Positions 10,644 to 18,311 of a stretch of DNA of 64,000 nucleotides are shown here, one piece after another (the stretch's first letter is position 1; every line of letters begins with the position of its first letter). This DNA comes from Rhodovulum sulfidophilum. GTDB taxonomy: Bacteria > Pseudomonadota > Alphaproteobacteria > Rhodobacterales > Rhodobacteraceae. The stretch lies in NCBI GenBank assembly GCA_003241785.1, contig QFPW01000001.1:186001-250000 (forward strand). The letters run 5' to 3'. The notes under the pieces are model-generated. The model did no database searches, was not told where the DNA came from, and saw nothing but the letters and a program-made list of their open reading frames with translations. The translations under genes and the position numbers were made by a program.

Positions 10644-10660
10644 AGTCAGCCGAAAGTCGC
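10644..10660 (-). repeat. 17-bp repeat after the fdxA stop codon (copy 2)
   Basis: Identical to 9839-9855. This copy starts 2 nt after the fdxA stop triplet (10663-10665). Both copies have the same orientation relative to the gene they follow. Confidence 0.7.
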
Positions 10661-10662
10661 GG

Positions 10663-11001
10663 TCAGCCGCCCTCGCCCGGCGCTTCGGAGAAATATTTCT
10701 CGCGCTTGCCGGTCTCGCCGTCGCGTTCCTCGGCTTCGGGCAGCGGATCCCTCCGCGTCGCGAGTACCGGCCAGGATTCGGCGTATTTCCGGTTGAACTC
10801 GACCCAGTCCTCGAGATTGGGCTCGGTATCCGGACGGATCGCATCCGCGGGGCATTCCGGCTCGCAGACGCCGCAGTCGATGCACTCGTCGGGGTGGATC
10901 ACGAGCATGTTCTCACCCTCGTAGAAGCAATCCACGGGGCAGACTTCGACGCAGTCGGTGTACTTGCAGGCGATGCAGTTGTCGGTGACGACGTAGGTCA
11001 T
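10663..11001 (-). CDS. fdxA: Seven-iron ferredoxin FdxA
   Basis: A 112-residue cytoplasmic electron carrier binding one [3Fe-4S] and one [4Fe-4S] cluster. The first cysteine set reads 'CIACKYTDCVEVCPVDCF' (residues about 9-26) and the second 'CIDCGVCEPECP' (about 40-51). The 60-residue C-terminal tail after the clusters is characteristic of FdxA. It lies 53 bp downstream of the S4-domain gene on the same strand, an arrangement common in Rhodobacterales. Confidence 0.93.
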   Translation of the reverse strand: MTYVVTDNCIACKYTDCVEVCPVDCFYEGENMLVIHPDECIDCGVCEPECPADAIRPDTEPNLEDWVEFNRKYAESWPVLATRRDPLPEAEERDGETGKREKYFSEAPGEGG

Positions 11002-11054
11002 GGCTCACAGCCTCGGTCTAGCTATCCGCAAAGCCTGTCACACTCCGCTGCGCG

Positions 11055-11381
11055 CTATTTAACAGCATGGCGATCGGGATCAAGGGTCGCCGCGCCCTCG
11101 ATCTGTGGTTCATCGAGGTCGTGGTAGAGCAGACGCGCTTCCGGCGCGGGGCCCCGGCGGACGCCGAGCGCCAGCACGCGGACGGCGCGGACCCGCTCGC
11201 CCTGGGCGAAGCTGATGCCGTCGCCGGGACGCACCGGAGTCGCGGGCTTGGTGACGCGGGTCGAGTTCACCCGCGCGGCGCCCGAGGACACAACGGCCGC
11301 GGCGAGCGTCCGGGTCTTGAAGAACCGCGCCTGCCACAGCCATTTGTCGAGGCGGATAGATTTCGGCTCCGCCTCGGTCAT
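11055..11381 (-). CDS. S4-domain RNA-binding protein (HslR/Hsp15-like)
   Basis: A 108-residue protein whose residues about 8-70 form an S4 RNA-binding domain ('IRLDKWLWQARFFKTRTLAA', 'VRPGDGISF'). The family includes Hsp15, which binds stalled 50S subunits carrying nascent chains. The gene starts 26 bp after the stop of the Suv3-like helicase and is probably translated from the same RNA, which suggests a shared role in RNA or ribosome handling. Confidence 0.85.
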   Translation of the reverse strand: MTEAEPKSIRLDKWLWQARFFKTRTLAAAVVSSGAARVNSTRVTKPATPVRPGDGISFAQGERVRAVRVLALGVRRGPAPEARLLYHDLDEPQIEGAATLDPDRHAVK

Positions 11382-11406
11382 CGCGGGATGGAGCGCCGCG
11401 CCCGCA

Positions 11407-14400
11407 TCAGCTGCGCAGCTTCAACGCCATCAGGGCGGCGAAGGGATTGTCGGGATCGACCGGCTTCTCCGGCCGCGGCGCCCGCCGCTCGGCCTGCGGA
11501 TTGCCGGCCTGCTGCTCGCGCTCGGGCCGGCCGGGCTTGCCGCCCTTGCCGTGCTTCGGCCGATTGCCGCCGTGCTCGTCGCCCTTGTTGCGCTGGTGCT
11601 GGCCCTCGCCGCGCGGCCGGCCGCCCTGGCGGTCCTTGCGCCGTTCGCCCCCACCGGCGCCGGCGCCGGCCTCGGCCTCGCGGTTGCCGCGATGCGGCGG
11701 CCGGGTGTTCCGCTGCCGCGGCGCGCGGACGAAGGTGAAGAAGGTCTCGACCTCGAGCGATTCGAGCGGCGCCTCGGCCGCTTCCGCGCTCGCCGGCGGC
11801 TGCTCGGAGGGCGGCTCCACCGGCGCGGGCGGTTCCGCGGGGGGCTCGACCGGCGCCGGCGGCTCGGCCGGGGGCTCCTCGCTCGGCGCGGGCGGCTCGG
11901 CCGGCGGCTCCTCGGAGGGCGGGTTCACCGGGACCTCGGCGGGCGGATCGATCGGGATCTCGCTCGGGGGCGCGGGGGGCGATTCGACCGGCTCCCCGAC
12001 GGGCACCTCGGACGGAAGATCGCCCGGGATCTCGGTCGGCGTGTTGTCCGGCACGCCCGGCGGCACGTCCCCGGGCTCGCCAGCCGCGGCGGCCCGCGCC
12101 GGCTCAGCCTGGCCCCCCTCGGCCTGGACCGCCTCGGCCCGGACCGGCTCGGCCTTCGGCGCGCGGCGCTTGGGCCGGGTGGCTTCGGTCGCCTGATAGC
12201 CCATGCCGCGCATCAGGCTCGCGAACTGGTCGAGGCTGAGGCCGGTGATCGACAGCATGTCCGCCGTCGCCTCGAATCCGGCGCGGGCGTCGAGACCGCG
12301 GATCATGTCCGCGAGCCGCTCCAGCATGTCGATGCGGATCGCCCGCTCGCCGGCGAGGCGATATCCCGCGCGGGCGTAGTAGCCATGCGGCGCGCCCTGC
12401 GCGGCGGGAACCGTGACCAGCCCGGGCGGCGGCGCTTCCGGGAACACTTCGAAACCCTCCTTCAACGACCACAGAACCAAACGCAGCCGGGTCGCGGCGG
12501 GTTTCAACATCAGCGGCTGAAAAACGGTGTACTGGCCGAATCGCACGCCATGCTTGCGCAGGCCGGCGCGCTGGTCCTGGTCGAGGCCCTTCACGTCGTC
12601 GGCGACCTCGCTCCGGGGCAGCACGCCCAGCGCCTCGACGAGGCGGAAGGCGATGCCGCGCGCCATGCCCGTCAGCGCCTCGTCGTCGCGGAGCGCGATC
12701 AGCGGCTGGAACAGCAGCGCGATCTTGCGGTCGACCCAGTGGCCGAGGCGCCGCTTCACCTTCTCGGCGATCTGCGGGTCGGCGCCCTCCTCGACGAAGG
12801 GCTCGATCTGCGGCGCGAGCGCGTCGGCGCCGGCGACGAGCTTGCCGACCGCGTGCTCGCCCCACATGAGGCCGCCCTGCTCGGTCACGTCGATCTCGGT
12901 ATCGGGCGCGTTGTAGAGCTTGTCCGCGCGCAGGCTCAGCGCGGGGCTCAGCGCCGCGAGACCGGCGGCGCGCAGCGTGCGGGCCTCCTCCGTGGTCGCG
13001 GAGGGATCGAGCTGAAAGCGGAAGCCCTCGAGCCGGCCAATGAATTGATCGTCGATCGTGACTTCACCGTTTTCGGTAACCGTGGCCACGAGGCCCTCCC
13101 TCTGCTTCAACCGCCGCATCAGGACACTCGTGCGCCGGTCGACAAATCGCTGGGTCAGTCGCGCGTGCAGCGCATCCGACAGGCGGTCTTCTACCGCACG
13201 GGTTTCGTCTCGCCAATGGTCCGCGTCGTCGATCCAGCCCTTTCGCTGCGCAACATAGGTCCAGGTGCGGATATAGGCGAGCCGCTTCGACAGGCTGTCG
13301 ATGTCGCCGTCGGTCCGGTCGATGCGCTCGATCTGCGTCGCGAGCCAGTCGGTCGGGATGCCGCGGCCGTCGCGCAGGAACTCGTGCAGGCGCGCGCAGA
13401 GGTTCGCGTGCTCCTGCGCGGAGACCTTGCGGAAGTCGGGAACCTGGCACACGTCCCACAGGAGCCGCGTCTCGGTCCGGCCGCGCAGCCCGCGCAACGC
13501 GGGCATCTCCATGAGCGCGCGCAGCGTCACGAGATCGTCGGCCTCGCGCGCCTTGCGCAGCTCGCTGCGCGGCGGCGGCGCCTCGAGGCTGGCGACCAGA
13601 GCCTCGGGCGTGCCGAATTCGAGCGCGGAGTTGCGCCATTCCAGCCGCCGGACCGGCTCGAACTCGTGCCGTTCGATCGCCTCGACCACGTCGGGATCGA
13701 GCGGGCTCGCCTCGCCGGTCACGCCGAAGGTGCCGTCGGTCATGTGGCGCCCGGCGCGGCCGGCGATCTGCGCGAGCTCGGCGGGCGAGAGATGTCGGTG
13801 CCTCCGGCCGTCGAATTTCACCGTGCCGGAGAAGGCGACGTGGCTGATGTCGAGGTTCAGCCCCATGCCGATCGCGTCGGTCGCGACGAGATGATCGACG
13901 TCGCCGTTCTGATAGAGCGCCACCTGGGCGTTGCGGGTGCGCGGGCTGAGCGCGCCCATCACCACCGCCGCGCCGCCCTTCTGCCGGCGGATGAGCTCGG
14001 CGATCGCATAAACGTCCTCGACCGAGAAGCCGACGATCGCGCTGCGCGCCGGCATGCGGCTGATCTTGCGCGCGCCCGTGTAGCGCAGCTCGGAGAAGCG
14101 CTCGCGGGAGAGGAATTTCGCGCCCGGGACGAGGCTCGCGATCCGGCCCCGCATCGTGTCCGAGCCCAGGAACAGCGTCTCGCTGAGCCCCCGGGCATGC
14201 AGCAGGCGGTCGGTGAAGATATGGCCGCGATCGGGGTCGGCGCAGAGCTGGATCTCGTCGACCGCGAGGAAATCGGCGCCGAGATCGACCGGCATCGCCT
14301 CGACCGTGCAGACCCACCAGGCGGCGCGCGGCGGCACGATCCGCTCCTCGCCGGTGACGAGCGCGACCACCGAGGGGCCGCGCAGCGCGACGATCCGGTC

Positions 14401-14544
14401 ATAGACCTCGCGCGCGAGCAGCCGCAGCGGCAGGCCGATGATGCCGGTGCGATGCGCGAGCATCCGCTCGATCGCGTAATGCGTCTTGCCGGTATTGGTC
14501 GGGCCAAGCACCGCCGTCACGCGCGTGTCGCTGTCGAAAGCCAT
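11407..14544 (-). CDS. Suv3-like DExH RNA helicase with long low-complexity C-terminus
   Basis: A 1045-residue superfamily 2 helicase. Walker A is GPTNTGKT (residues 14-21) and the DExH box reads VDEIQLC near residue 95. Motif VI reads 'QIAGRAGRH' near residue 265. These match the mitochondrial Suv3 degradosome helicase family that is widespread in Alphaproteobacteria. After about residue 780 the protein turns to low complexity: a proline/glutamate-rich stretch, then a basic Arg/Gly/Lys-rich tail, ending in a conserved-looking 'DNPFAALMALKL'. The tail probably binds RNA or a partner. The S4 protein gene follows in the same operon. Confidence 0.88.
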   Translation of the reverse strand: MAFDSDTRVTAVLGPTNTGKTHYAIERMLAHRTGIIGLPLRLLAREVYDRIVALRGPSVVALVTGEERIVPPRAAWWVCTVEAMPVDLGADFLAVDEIQLCADPDRGHIFTDRLLHARGLSETLFLGSDTMRGRIASLVPGAKFLSRERFSELRYTGARKISRMPARSAIVGFSVEDVYAIAELIRRQKGGAAVVMGALSPRTRNAQVALYQNGDVDHLVATDAIGMGLNLDISHVAFSGTVKFDGRRHRHLSPAELAQIAGRAGRHMTDGTFGVTGEASPLDPDVVEAIERHEFEPVRRLEWRNSALEFGTPEALVASLEAPPPRSELRKAREADDLVTLRALMEMPALRGLRGRTETRLLWDVCQVPDFRKVSAQEHANLCARLHEFLRDGRGIPTDWLATQIERIDRTDGDIDSLSKRLAYIRTWTYVAQRKGWIDDADHWRDETRAVEDRLSDALHARLTQRFVDRRTSVLMRRLKQREGLVATVTENGEVTIDDQFIGRLEGFRFQLDPSATTEEARTLRAAGLAALSPALSLRADKLYNAPDTEIDVTEQGGLMWGEHAVGKLVAGADALAPQIEPFVEEGADPQIAEKVKRRLGHWVDRKIALLFQPLIALRDDEALTGMARGIAFRLVEALGVLPRSEVADDVKGLDQDQRAGLRKHGVRFGQYTVFQPLMLKPAATRLRLVLWSLKEGFEVFPEAPPPGLVTVPAAQGAPHGYYARAGYRLAGERAIRIDMLERLADMIRGLDARAGFEATADMLSITGLSLDQFASLMRGMGYQATEATRPKRRAPKAEPVRAEAVQAEGGQAEPARAAAAGEPGDVPPGVPDNTPTEIPGDLPSEVPVGEPVESPPAPPSEIPIDPPAEVPVNPPSEEPPAEPPAPSEEPPAEPPAPVEPPAEPPAPVEPPSEQPPASAEAAEAPLESLEVETFFTFVRAPRQRNTRPPHRGNREAEAGAGAGGGERRKDRQGGRPRGEGQHQRNKGDEHGGNRPKHGKGGKPGRPEREQQAGNPQAERRAPRPEKPVDPDNPFAALMALKLRS
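11795..12060 (-). repeat. Imperfect Pro/Glu repeat-coding stretch inside the Suv3-like helicase
   Basis: This part of the helicase gene encodes repeated units such as 'EEPPAEPPAPSEEPPAEPP' and 'VEPPAEPPAPVEPP' (roughly residues 825-916). The DNA is correspondingly repetitive (GGCTCGGCCGG-type units). Such tracts vary in length between strains and can collapse in assembly. Confidence 0.7.
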
Positions 14545-14574
14545 CCCGCCCCTCCGATCCGGTGTCCGCGGCGC

Positions 14575-15246
14575 TCAGAGGTCCTGCGTGCCCAGCGAGC
14601 GCTCGACCCGCTCGATCGATTCCTGGATGTCCGGGCGGTTCGGATTGAGCCGCTCCGCCGCGCGCAACGCTTCGAGCGCCGGGCCGGGCACGCCGACCTG
14701 TTCGAGGATGAGGCCAAGTCCGGCGAGCGCGCCGAAATGCTCCGGGTTCAGCGCGAGCACATGCTCGAGATCCGCCATCGCGAGCGAATATTCGCCCATG
14801 TTGTAGAACACCGTGGCGCGCGCGTTCCAGCCCTCGGCGAAGTCCGGCGCGAGCTCCGTGAGCGCGGTCAGGTGATCGGCGGCGGCCGGAAAATCCTCGG
14901 CGCGCATCTCGTTGCCGGCGCGGCGCAGCAGCAGGTCCATCGCGGGCGATCCCGAGCGTGACCAGATCCGCTCGATCTCGTCCTCCACCCGCTGCCAGTC
15001 CGCCCGGCCGGGCTCCGCGAGCTCGCCGAGCAGCGTGTCGAGGCGGTCCGCTTCGCCGGATGGATCGGCCTCGGCGCCCTGCCCGGACTGGCCTTCCTCG
15101 AGGACCGGCGGCTCGAACGGCATTTCCGGCGTGGTCTCAGGCGGCGTCGCCTGAGCGAAGGCCGCCGGCGCGCCGGCTCCGAGGAGGACGATCACCGCCG
15201 CGCGGGCGGTGAAACCTGATCCTTGACGCTTTCTAATACCGCCCAT
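14575..15246 (-). CDS. Secreted tetratricopeptide-repeat protein
   Basis: A 223-residue protein with a signal peptide (to about residue 32, AAFAQA) and an acidic, proline-rich linker. Residues about 105-205 form TPR-like helices ('DFAEGWNARATVFYNMGEY', 'NPEHFGALAGLGLILEQVG'). It is likely periplasmic and probably mediates protein-protein contacts. It sits 30 bp upstream of the helicase gene on the same strand, and divergently from the SCP2-like gene with a 65-bp shared upstream gap. Confidence 0.75.
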   Translation of the reverse strand: MGGIRKRQGSGFTARAAVIVLLGAGAPAAFAQATPPETTPEMPFEPPVLEEGQSGQGAEADPSGEADRLDTLLGELAEPGRADWQRVEDEIERIWSRSGSPAMDLLLRRAGNEMRAEDFPAAADHLTALTELAPDFAEGWNARATVFYNMGEYSLAMADLEHVLALNPEHFGALAGLGLILEQVGVPGPALEALRAAERLNPNRPDIQESIERVERSLGTQDL

Positions 15247-15311
15247 GAACCCTAGATAGTCGATCGGCCCCGGGAATCGAGGGCCTCGCGGCCCTCTCGA
15301 GGAGTATTGTT

Positions 15312-15602
15312 ATGAGCGACGTTGTGGACGCGGCAGTCAAGGCCCTGAGCGCGAAACTCGCGGGCGCGACCCCCGATGGCTCGATCAAATTCCTGATCGA
15401 GGACGAGGGCGCGGTCCGGATCGACCAGACCGGGGTCTCGGCCGATGATTCGGACGCCGATTGCGTGATCACCGCCTCCTCGACGACCTTCCAGGACCTG
15501 CTCGCGGGGCGGCTCAATCCCACGGCCGCCTTCATGACCGGCAAGCTCCGGATCGAGGGCGACATGGGGCTCGCGATGCGGATGGGCTCGCTCCTGTCCT
15601 GA
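15312..15602 (+). CDS. SCP2 sterol-binding domain protein
   Basis: A 96-residue protein that is a complete stand-alone SCP2 lipid-binding domain. The acidic middle ('IDQTGVSADDSDADCVITAS') and the 'LNPTAAFMTGKLRIEGDMG' strand are hallmark elements. SCP2 domains bind acyl chains or acyl-CoA. A good site (GAGGAG) precedes the ATG. The alpha/beta hydrolase gene starts 5 bp after its stop, so a role in lipid handling for both is plausible. Confidence 0.85.
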   Translation: MSDVVDAAVKALSAKLAGATPDGSIKFLIEDEGAVRIDQTGVSADDSDADCVITASSTTFQDLLAGRLNPTAAFMTGKLRIEGDMGLAMRMGSLLS

Positions 15603-15607
15603 CCGCC

Positions 15608-16534
15608 GTGGCGGCGCCCTTCCACGCCGATGTCGCCGAGGCGCCTCCGGGCGCCGAGCCGCTCTGGCTGACGGCGGAGGATGGCACGCGGCTCCGGGCC
15701 GTGCTCTGGCCCGGCGGGACGCGCGGCACGGCGGTCGTCTTCCCCGGCCGCACGGAATACGTGGAGAAATACGGGCGCGTCGTCGGGCGGCTGCGCGACC
15801 TCGGCCTCGGGGTCGCGGTGATTGACTGGCGCGGCCAGGGGCTGTCGGACCGGCATCCCGCCTGGCCCCACTGCGGCCATGTCGAGGATTTCCGCGCCTA
15901 CCAGAGCGACGCCGCGGCGCTGCTCGATCATCCGGCGCTGGCCGGGGCGCCGCGGCCGCTCCTTCTGCTCTGTCATTCGATGGGCGGGGCGATCGGCCTC
16001 AGGACCCTGGCGGAGCGGCCGGGGATCGCGGCGGCGATCTTCTCCGCGCCGATGTGGGGGATCGAGCTGCCCCGCGCCAGCCGGGCGATGATCGGACCGC
16101 TCACCGCCGCGGCGCGTCTGCTCGGGCTGGGACCCCGCCCGATGCCGGGCGCGACCCGGCGGGGCGAGAGCGGGTTCGGGGCCAATCGCCTGACCTCCGA
16201 TCCGGCCGCCTTCGCGCGGGCGGCGCGGCAGCTCGTGGCGCATCCCGATCTCGCGCTCGGCCCCCCCAGCATGCAATGGACCCGCGCGGCGTTCCACGAG
16301 ATGGCCCGTCTCGCACGGCAGCCCATGCCCGGCCTTCCCCTGCTGGGCTTCGTCGGCTCGGAGGAGAGCGTCGTCTCGCCGGCCGCGATCACCGCGCGCT
16401 TCGCCGCGGCGCCGGACGCGACGCTGGTGACCTGCGCCGGCGCGCGGCACGAGATCCTGATGGAGAGCCCGGCGGTCCAGGCGCTCGTCTGGGCGCGGAT
16501 CGCCACCTTCCTCGACCGCGTCGCGCCGGGCTGA
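15608..16534 (+). CDS. Alpha/beta hydrolase, lysophospholipase (PldB-like)
   Basis: A 308-residue serine hydrolase. The nucleophile elbow is 'CHSMGG' near residue 120, and a typical 'DWRGQGLSDR' stretch precedes it. The monoacylglycerol lipase/lysophospholipase fold fits the segment order. The start is placed at GTG 15608, 5 bp after the SCP2 stop; no strong ribosome site is visible, so translation is probably coupled. It would cleave lysophospholipids or related esters. Confidence 0.8.
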   Translation: MAAPFHADVAEAPPGAEPLWLTAEDGTRLRAVLWPGGTRGTAVVFPGRTEYVEKYGRVVGRLRDLGLGVAVIDWRGQGLSDRHPAWPHCGHVEDFRAYQSDAAALLDHPALAGAPRPLLLLCHSMGGAIGLRTLAERPGIAAAIFSAPMWGIELPRASRAMIGPLTAAARLLGLGPRPMPGATRRGESGFGANRLTSDPAAFARAARQLVAHPDLALGPPSMQWTRAAFHEMARLARQPMPGLPLLGFVGSEESVVSPAAITARFAAAPDATLVTCAGARHEILMESPAVQALVWARIATFLDRVAPG

Positions 16535-16537
16535 CGT

Positions 16538-17344
16538 TCAGTCCGGAACCGCCGCGAGCAACTCGAGCGCGGCGGCGTGGGCCCGGGCGTCCCCGGCCGC
16601 GATCACGCGCCCGCCCCGGTGCGCCGGCCGCCCGCGCCAGTCGGTGAAGATCCCGCCCGCCGCCTCGACCACCGCCTGCGGCCCCTGCACGTCATAGGCG
16701 AGCAGTCCGGCCTCGATCACCAGATCGGCCTGGCCGAGCGCCACCAGCGCGTAGCCGTAGCAGTCGGTGCCATAGCGGGTGAGCCGCGCGCGGTCGCGGA
16801 CCGCCTCGAACCCGGCGCGCTCGGCCGGCGTGCCGACCTCGGGGAAGGTGGAATAGAGGATCGCGCCGGCGAGATCCGCGCACGCACGCGTCGCGAGTGG
16901 ACGCGACGATTCGCCGCGGGTCAGCGCGGCGCGGCCCGCGCCGCCCATGAAGCGCTCGCCGACATAGGGCTGGTCGATCAGGCCGAGGAGCGGCCCGGCG
17001 CCGGCGTTGACCGCGATCAGCGTGCCCCAGGTGGTGGCGCCGCTCATGAAGGCGCGGGTGCCGTCGATCGGGTCGAGCACCCAGGTGAGGCCGCTCGTCC
17101 CCGGCCTGGCCCCGAACTCCTCGCCGAGGATGCCATCCTCCGGCCGGCGCCGCTCGAGATGGGCGCGCATCGCCGCCTCGGCGTCGCGGTCGGCGGCGGT
17201 GACGGGATCGAACCCCGCCGCCGCCTTGTTCGCCGCGCTGAGATCCGCGCTCCGGAACAGGCCGAGCGAGATCGGCGCGGCGATATCCGCGAGCGCCTCG
17301 GCGGTCGCCCAGAGTTCAGCTTCGAGTTCCGCCGAAACGCGCAT
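16538..17344 (-). CDS. hisN: Inositol-monophosphatase-family phosphatase, probably histidinol-phosphatase
   Basis: A 268-residue Mg2+-dependent phosphatase. Metal-binding motifs are 'GEEFG' near residue 75 and 'WVLDPIDGTRAF' near residue 88, with the late 'YDVQGPQAVVEAAGG' aspartate. The 'GTDCYGYALVALGQADLVIE' segment is typical of the HisN branch, which removes phosphate from L-histidinol phosphate in histidine synthesis. Inositol- or PAP-phosphatase activity cannot be excluded. It converges on the hydrolase gene, leaving only 3 bp between stops. Confidence 0.8.
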   Translation of the reverse strand: MRVSAELEAELWATAEALADIAAPISLGLFRSADLSAANKAAAGFDPVTAADRDAEAAMRAHLERRRPEDGILGEEFGARPGTSGLTWVLDPIDGTRAFMSGATTWGTLIAVNAGAGPLLGLIDQPYVGERFMGGAGRAALTRGESSRPLATRACADLAGAILYSTFPEVGTPAERAGFEAVRDRARLTRYGTDCYGYALVALGQADLVIEAGLLAYDVQGPQAVVEAAGGIFTDWRGRPAHRGGRVIAAGDARAHAAALELLAAVPD

Positions 17345-17425
17345 CTTCGCCCCCGTCCCCCGGGCCGCAGGGGACCCGAGGGGCGCCTACCCCGGTTGAG
17401 CCATTGGCGTCAACGCCCGTGGGGA

Positions 17426-17809
17426 TCAGGCGACGTCGCTCAGGACCCGGGCGAGGTCGAAGAGCCGGCGGCGCTGCGCCTCGGGGATCGCGTAATAGGA
17501 GCGGACGAGCTCCAGCGCCTCCTTGTCGGCGAGCAGGTCGCCGCGATGGGTCTCGGCCGCCGGCGCCGCCGTGGTCGGCGTGCTCTGCTCGCTCTCGAAG
17601 CCCTCGAAGAAGAAGCTGATCGACACGTCGAGCGCCTGGGCGATGTCCCAGAGCCGCGACGCGCTGATCCGGTTCATCCCGGTCTCGTACTTCTGGATCT
17701 GCTGGAACTTGATGCCGACGATGTCGCCGAGCTGCTGCTGGGTCATACCGACCATCCAGCGACGATGGCGAACGCGCTTGCCGACATGCACATCAACCGG
17801 ATGTCTCAC
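17426..17809 (-). CDS. XRE-family helix-turn-helix transcriptional regulator
   Basis: A 127-residue regulator with a Cro/CI-type DNA-binding domain at residues about 8-65 ('MTQQQLGDIVGIKFQQIQKY' holds the HTH, followed by ETGMNRIS). The C-terminal half is short and acidic, with no cupin or other sensor domain. The frame is open further upstream, but GTG 17809 is preceded by AGAGG and gives the N-terminus usual for this family (VRHPVDVHVGKRVRHRR). An exact sigma-54 promoter lies 40 bp before it. It is a common Rhodobacterales regulator with unknown targets. Confidence 0.85.
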   Translation of the reverse strand: MRHPVDVHVGKRVRHRRWMVGMTQQQLGDIVGIKFQQIQKYETGMNRISASRLWDIAQALDVSISFFFEGFESEQSTPTTAAPAAETHRGDLLADKEALELVRSYYAIPEAQRRRLFDLARVLSDVA

Positions 17810-17848
17810 CCTACACCTCTCGATACGGAAAACCTTCACCAGACGAAA

Positions 17849-17865
17849 TGCAAGAACCGTGCCAA
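17849..17865 (-). promoter_or_regulatory. Sigma-54 (RpoN) promoter before the XRE gene
   Basis: Read on the minus strand, TTGGCACGGTTCTTGCA matches the -24/-12 consensus YTGGCACGRNNNTTGCW at every defined position. The predicted transcription start is about 12 nt after the GC of TTGC, near 17838. That gives a leader of about 29 nt containing the AGAGG site before GTG 17809. The activator is not identified. Confidence 0.75.
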
Positions 17866-17996
17866 CCCCTCGCACGGCGGGCGTGACGCGGCGCGGTCAC
17901 TCAATCACAGGTATTTTTTCTGACGGGAGCGCCGGTTTTCGCCACAATCCAGACGGGAAAATCGAAAGGCACCGACTTCCGGCGCGAGCCTTCCGT

Positions 17997-18056
17997 GCAT
18001 TTTGCGAACCTAGTTGCAAAATGCGAATCGCAACCGGCCCGAGGTTCGCAAAATGC
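17997..18056. repeat. Nested inverted repeat with TTTGCGAA/TTCGCAAA elements
   Basis: Perfect 15-bp arms (17997-18011 GCATTTTGCGAACCT and 18042-18056) flank a 30-nt spacer, which itself holds GTTGC...GCAAC arms. Positions 18001-18020 read TTTGCGAA-CCTA-GTTGCAAA, two mismatches from the TTTGCAAA-N4-TTTGCAAA motif I recall for the Rhodobacter propionyl-CoA regulator PccR (ScfR family). It lies about 190-250 bp upstream of the XRE gene. Confidence 0.6.
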
Positions 18057-18219
18057 GCGATAGCGCGACGATGCGATGCGGGACGCAGCTCGTGGAACGG
18101 GAGAAGGAAAGTTCGGGCCCCGCCGATCGGCGCAGGCTATACGCCTTTCGCGAGCGACCTTTCCTGCGATGGGGGCGCCGGACAACCGACGGACGGGCCG
18201 CGCGCGGAGACGGAGCGGC

Positions 18220-18299
18220 GCTGTCCCGGGCTCTACCCGGGACCTCGACGCCAACTCGCGGACGTCGCACCGGAGGTCCCGGGTCAGGCCCGGGACAGC
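18220..18299. repeat. Dispersed palindromic repeat, family A (after typA)
   Basis: Two 27-bp arms, 18220-18246 and 18273-18299, are complementary except for three positions; their core is CCCGGGTCAGGCCCGGG. The same element recurs at 52660-52742. It starts 12 bp beyond the typA stop and could terminate or stabilise that transcript. Confidence 0.7.
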
Positions 18300-18311
18300 G
18301 GAGTCGAAATC

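Larger units (their letters stand above)
17866..18311. other. 446-bp non-coding stretch between the XRE gene promoter and typA
   Basis: No convincing gene is seen in this gap; reading frames across it lack ribosome sites and family-like patterns. It contains the nested inverted repeat at 17997-18056 and the long dispersed palindrome at 18220-18299. The remainder (about 18060-18215) shows no feature I can name. Confidence 0.6.

Noticed and set aside
11215..14961. A very long plus-strand open frame (over 1200 codons) opposite the Suv3-like helicase
   Set aside because: It is the complementary shadow of a clearly conserved helicase gene in GC-rich DNA. It lacks family-like motifs and a ribosome site; its composition is typical of antisense frames.
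17810..17875. Upstream extension of the XRE regulator to GTG 17875
   Set aside because: The extra 22 codons would run through an exact sigma-54 promoter and have no family similarity, whereas GTG 17809 has an AGAGG site and the expected N-terminus.
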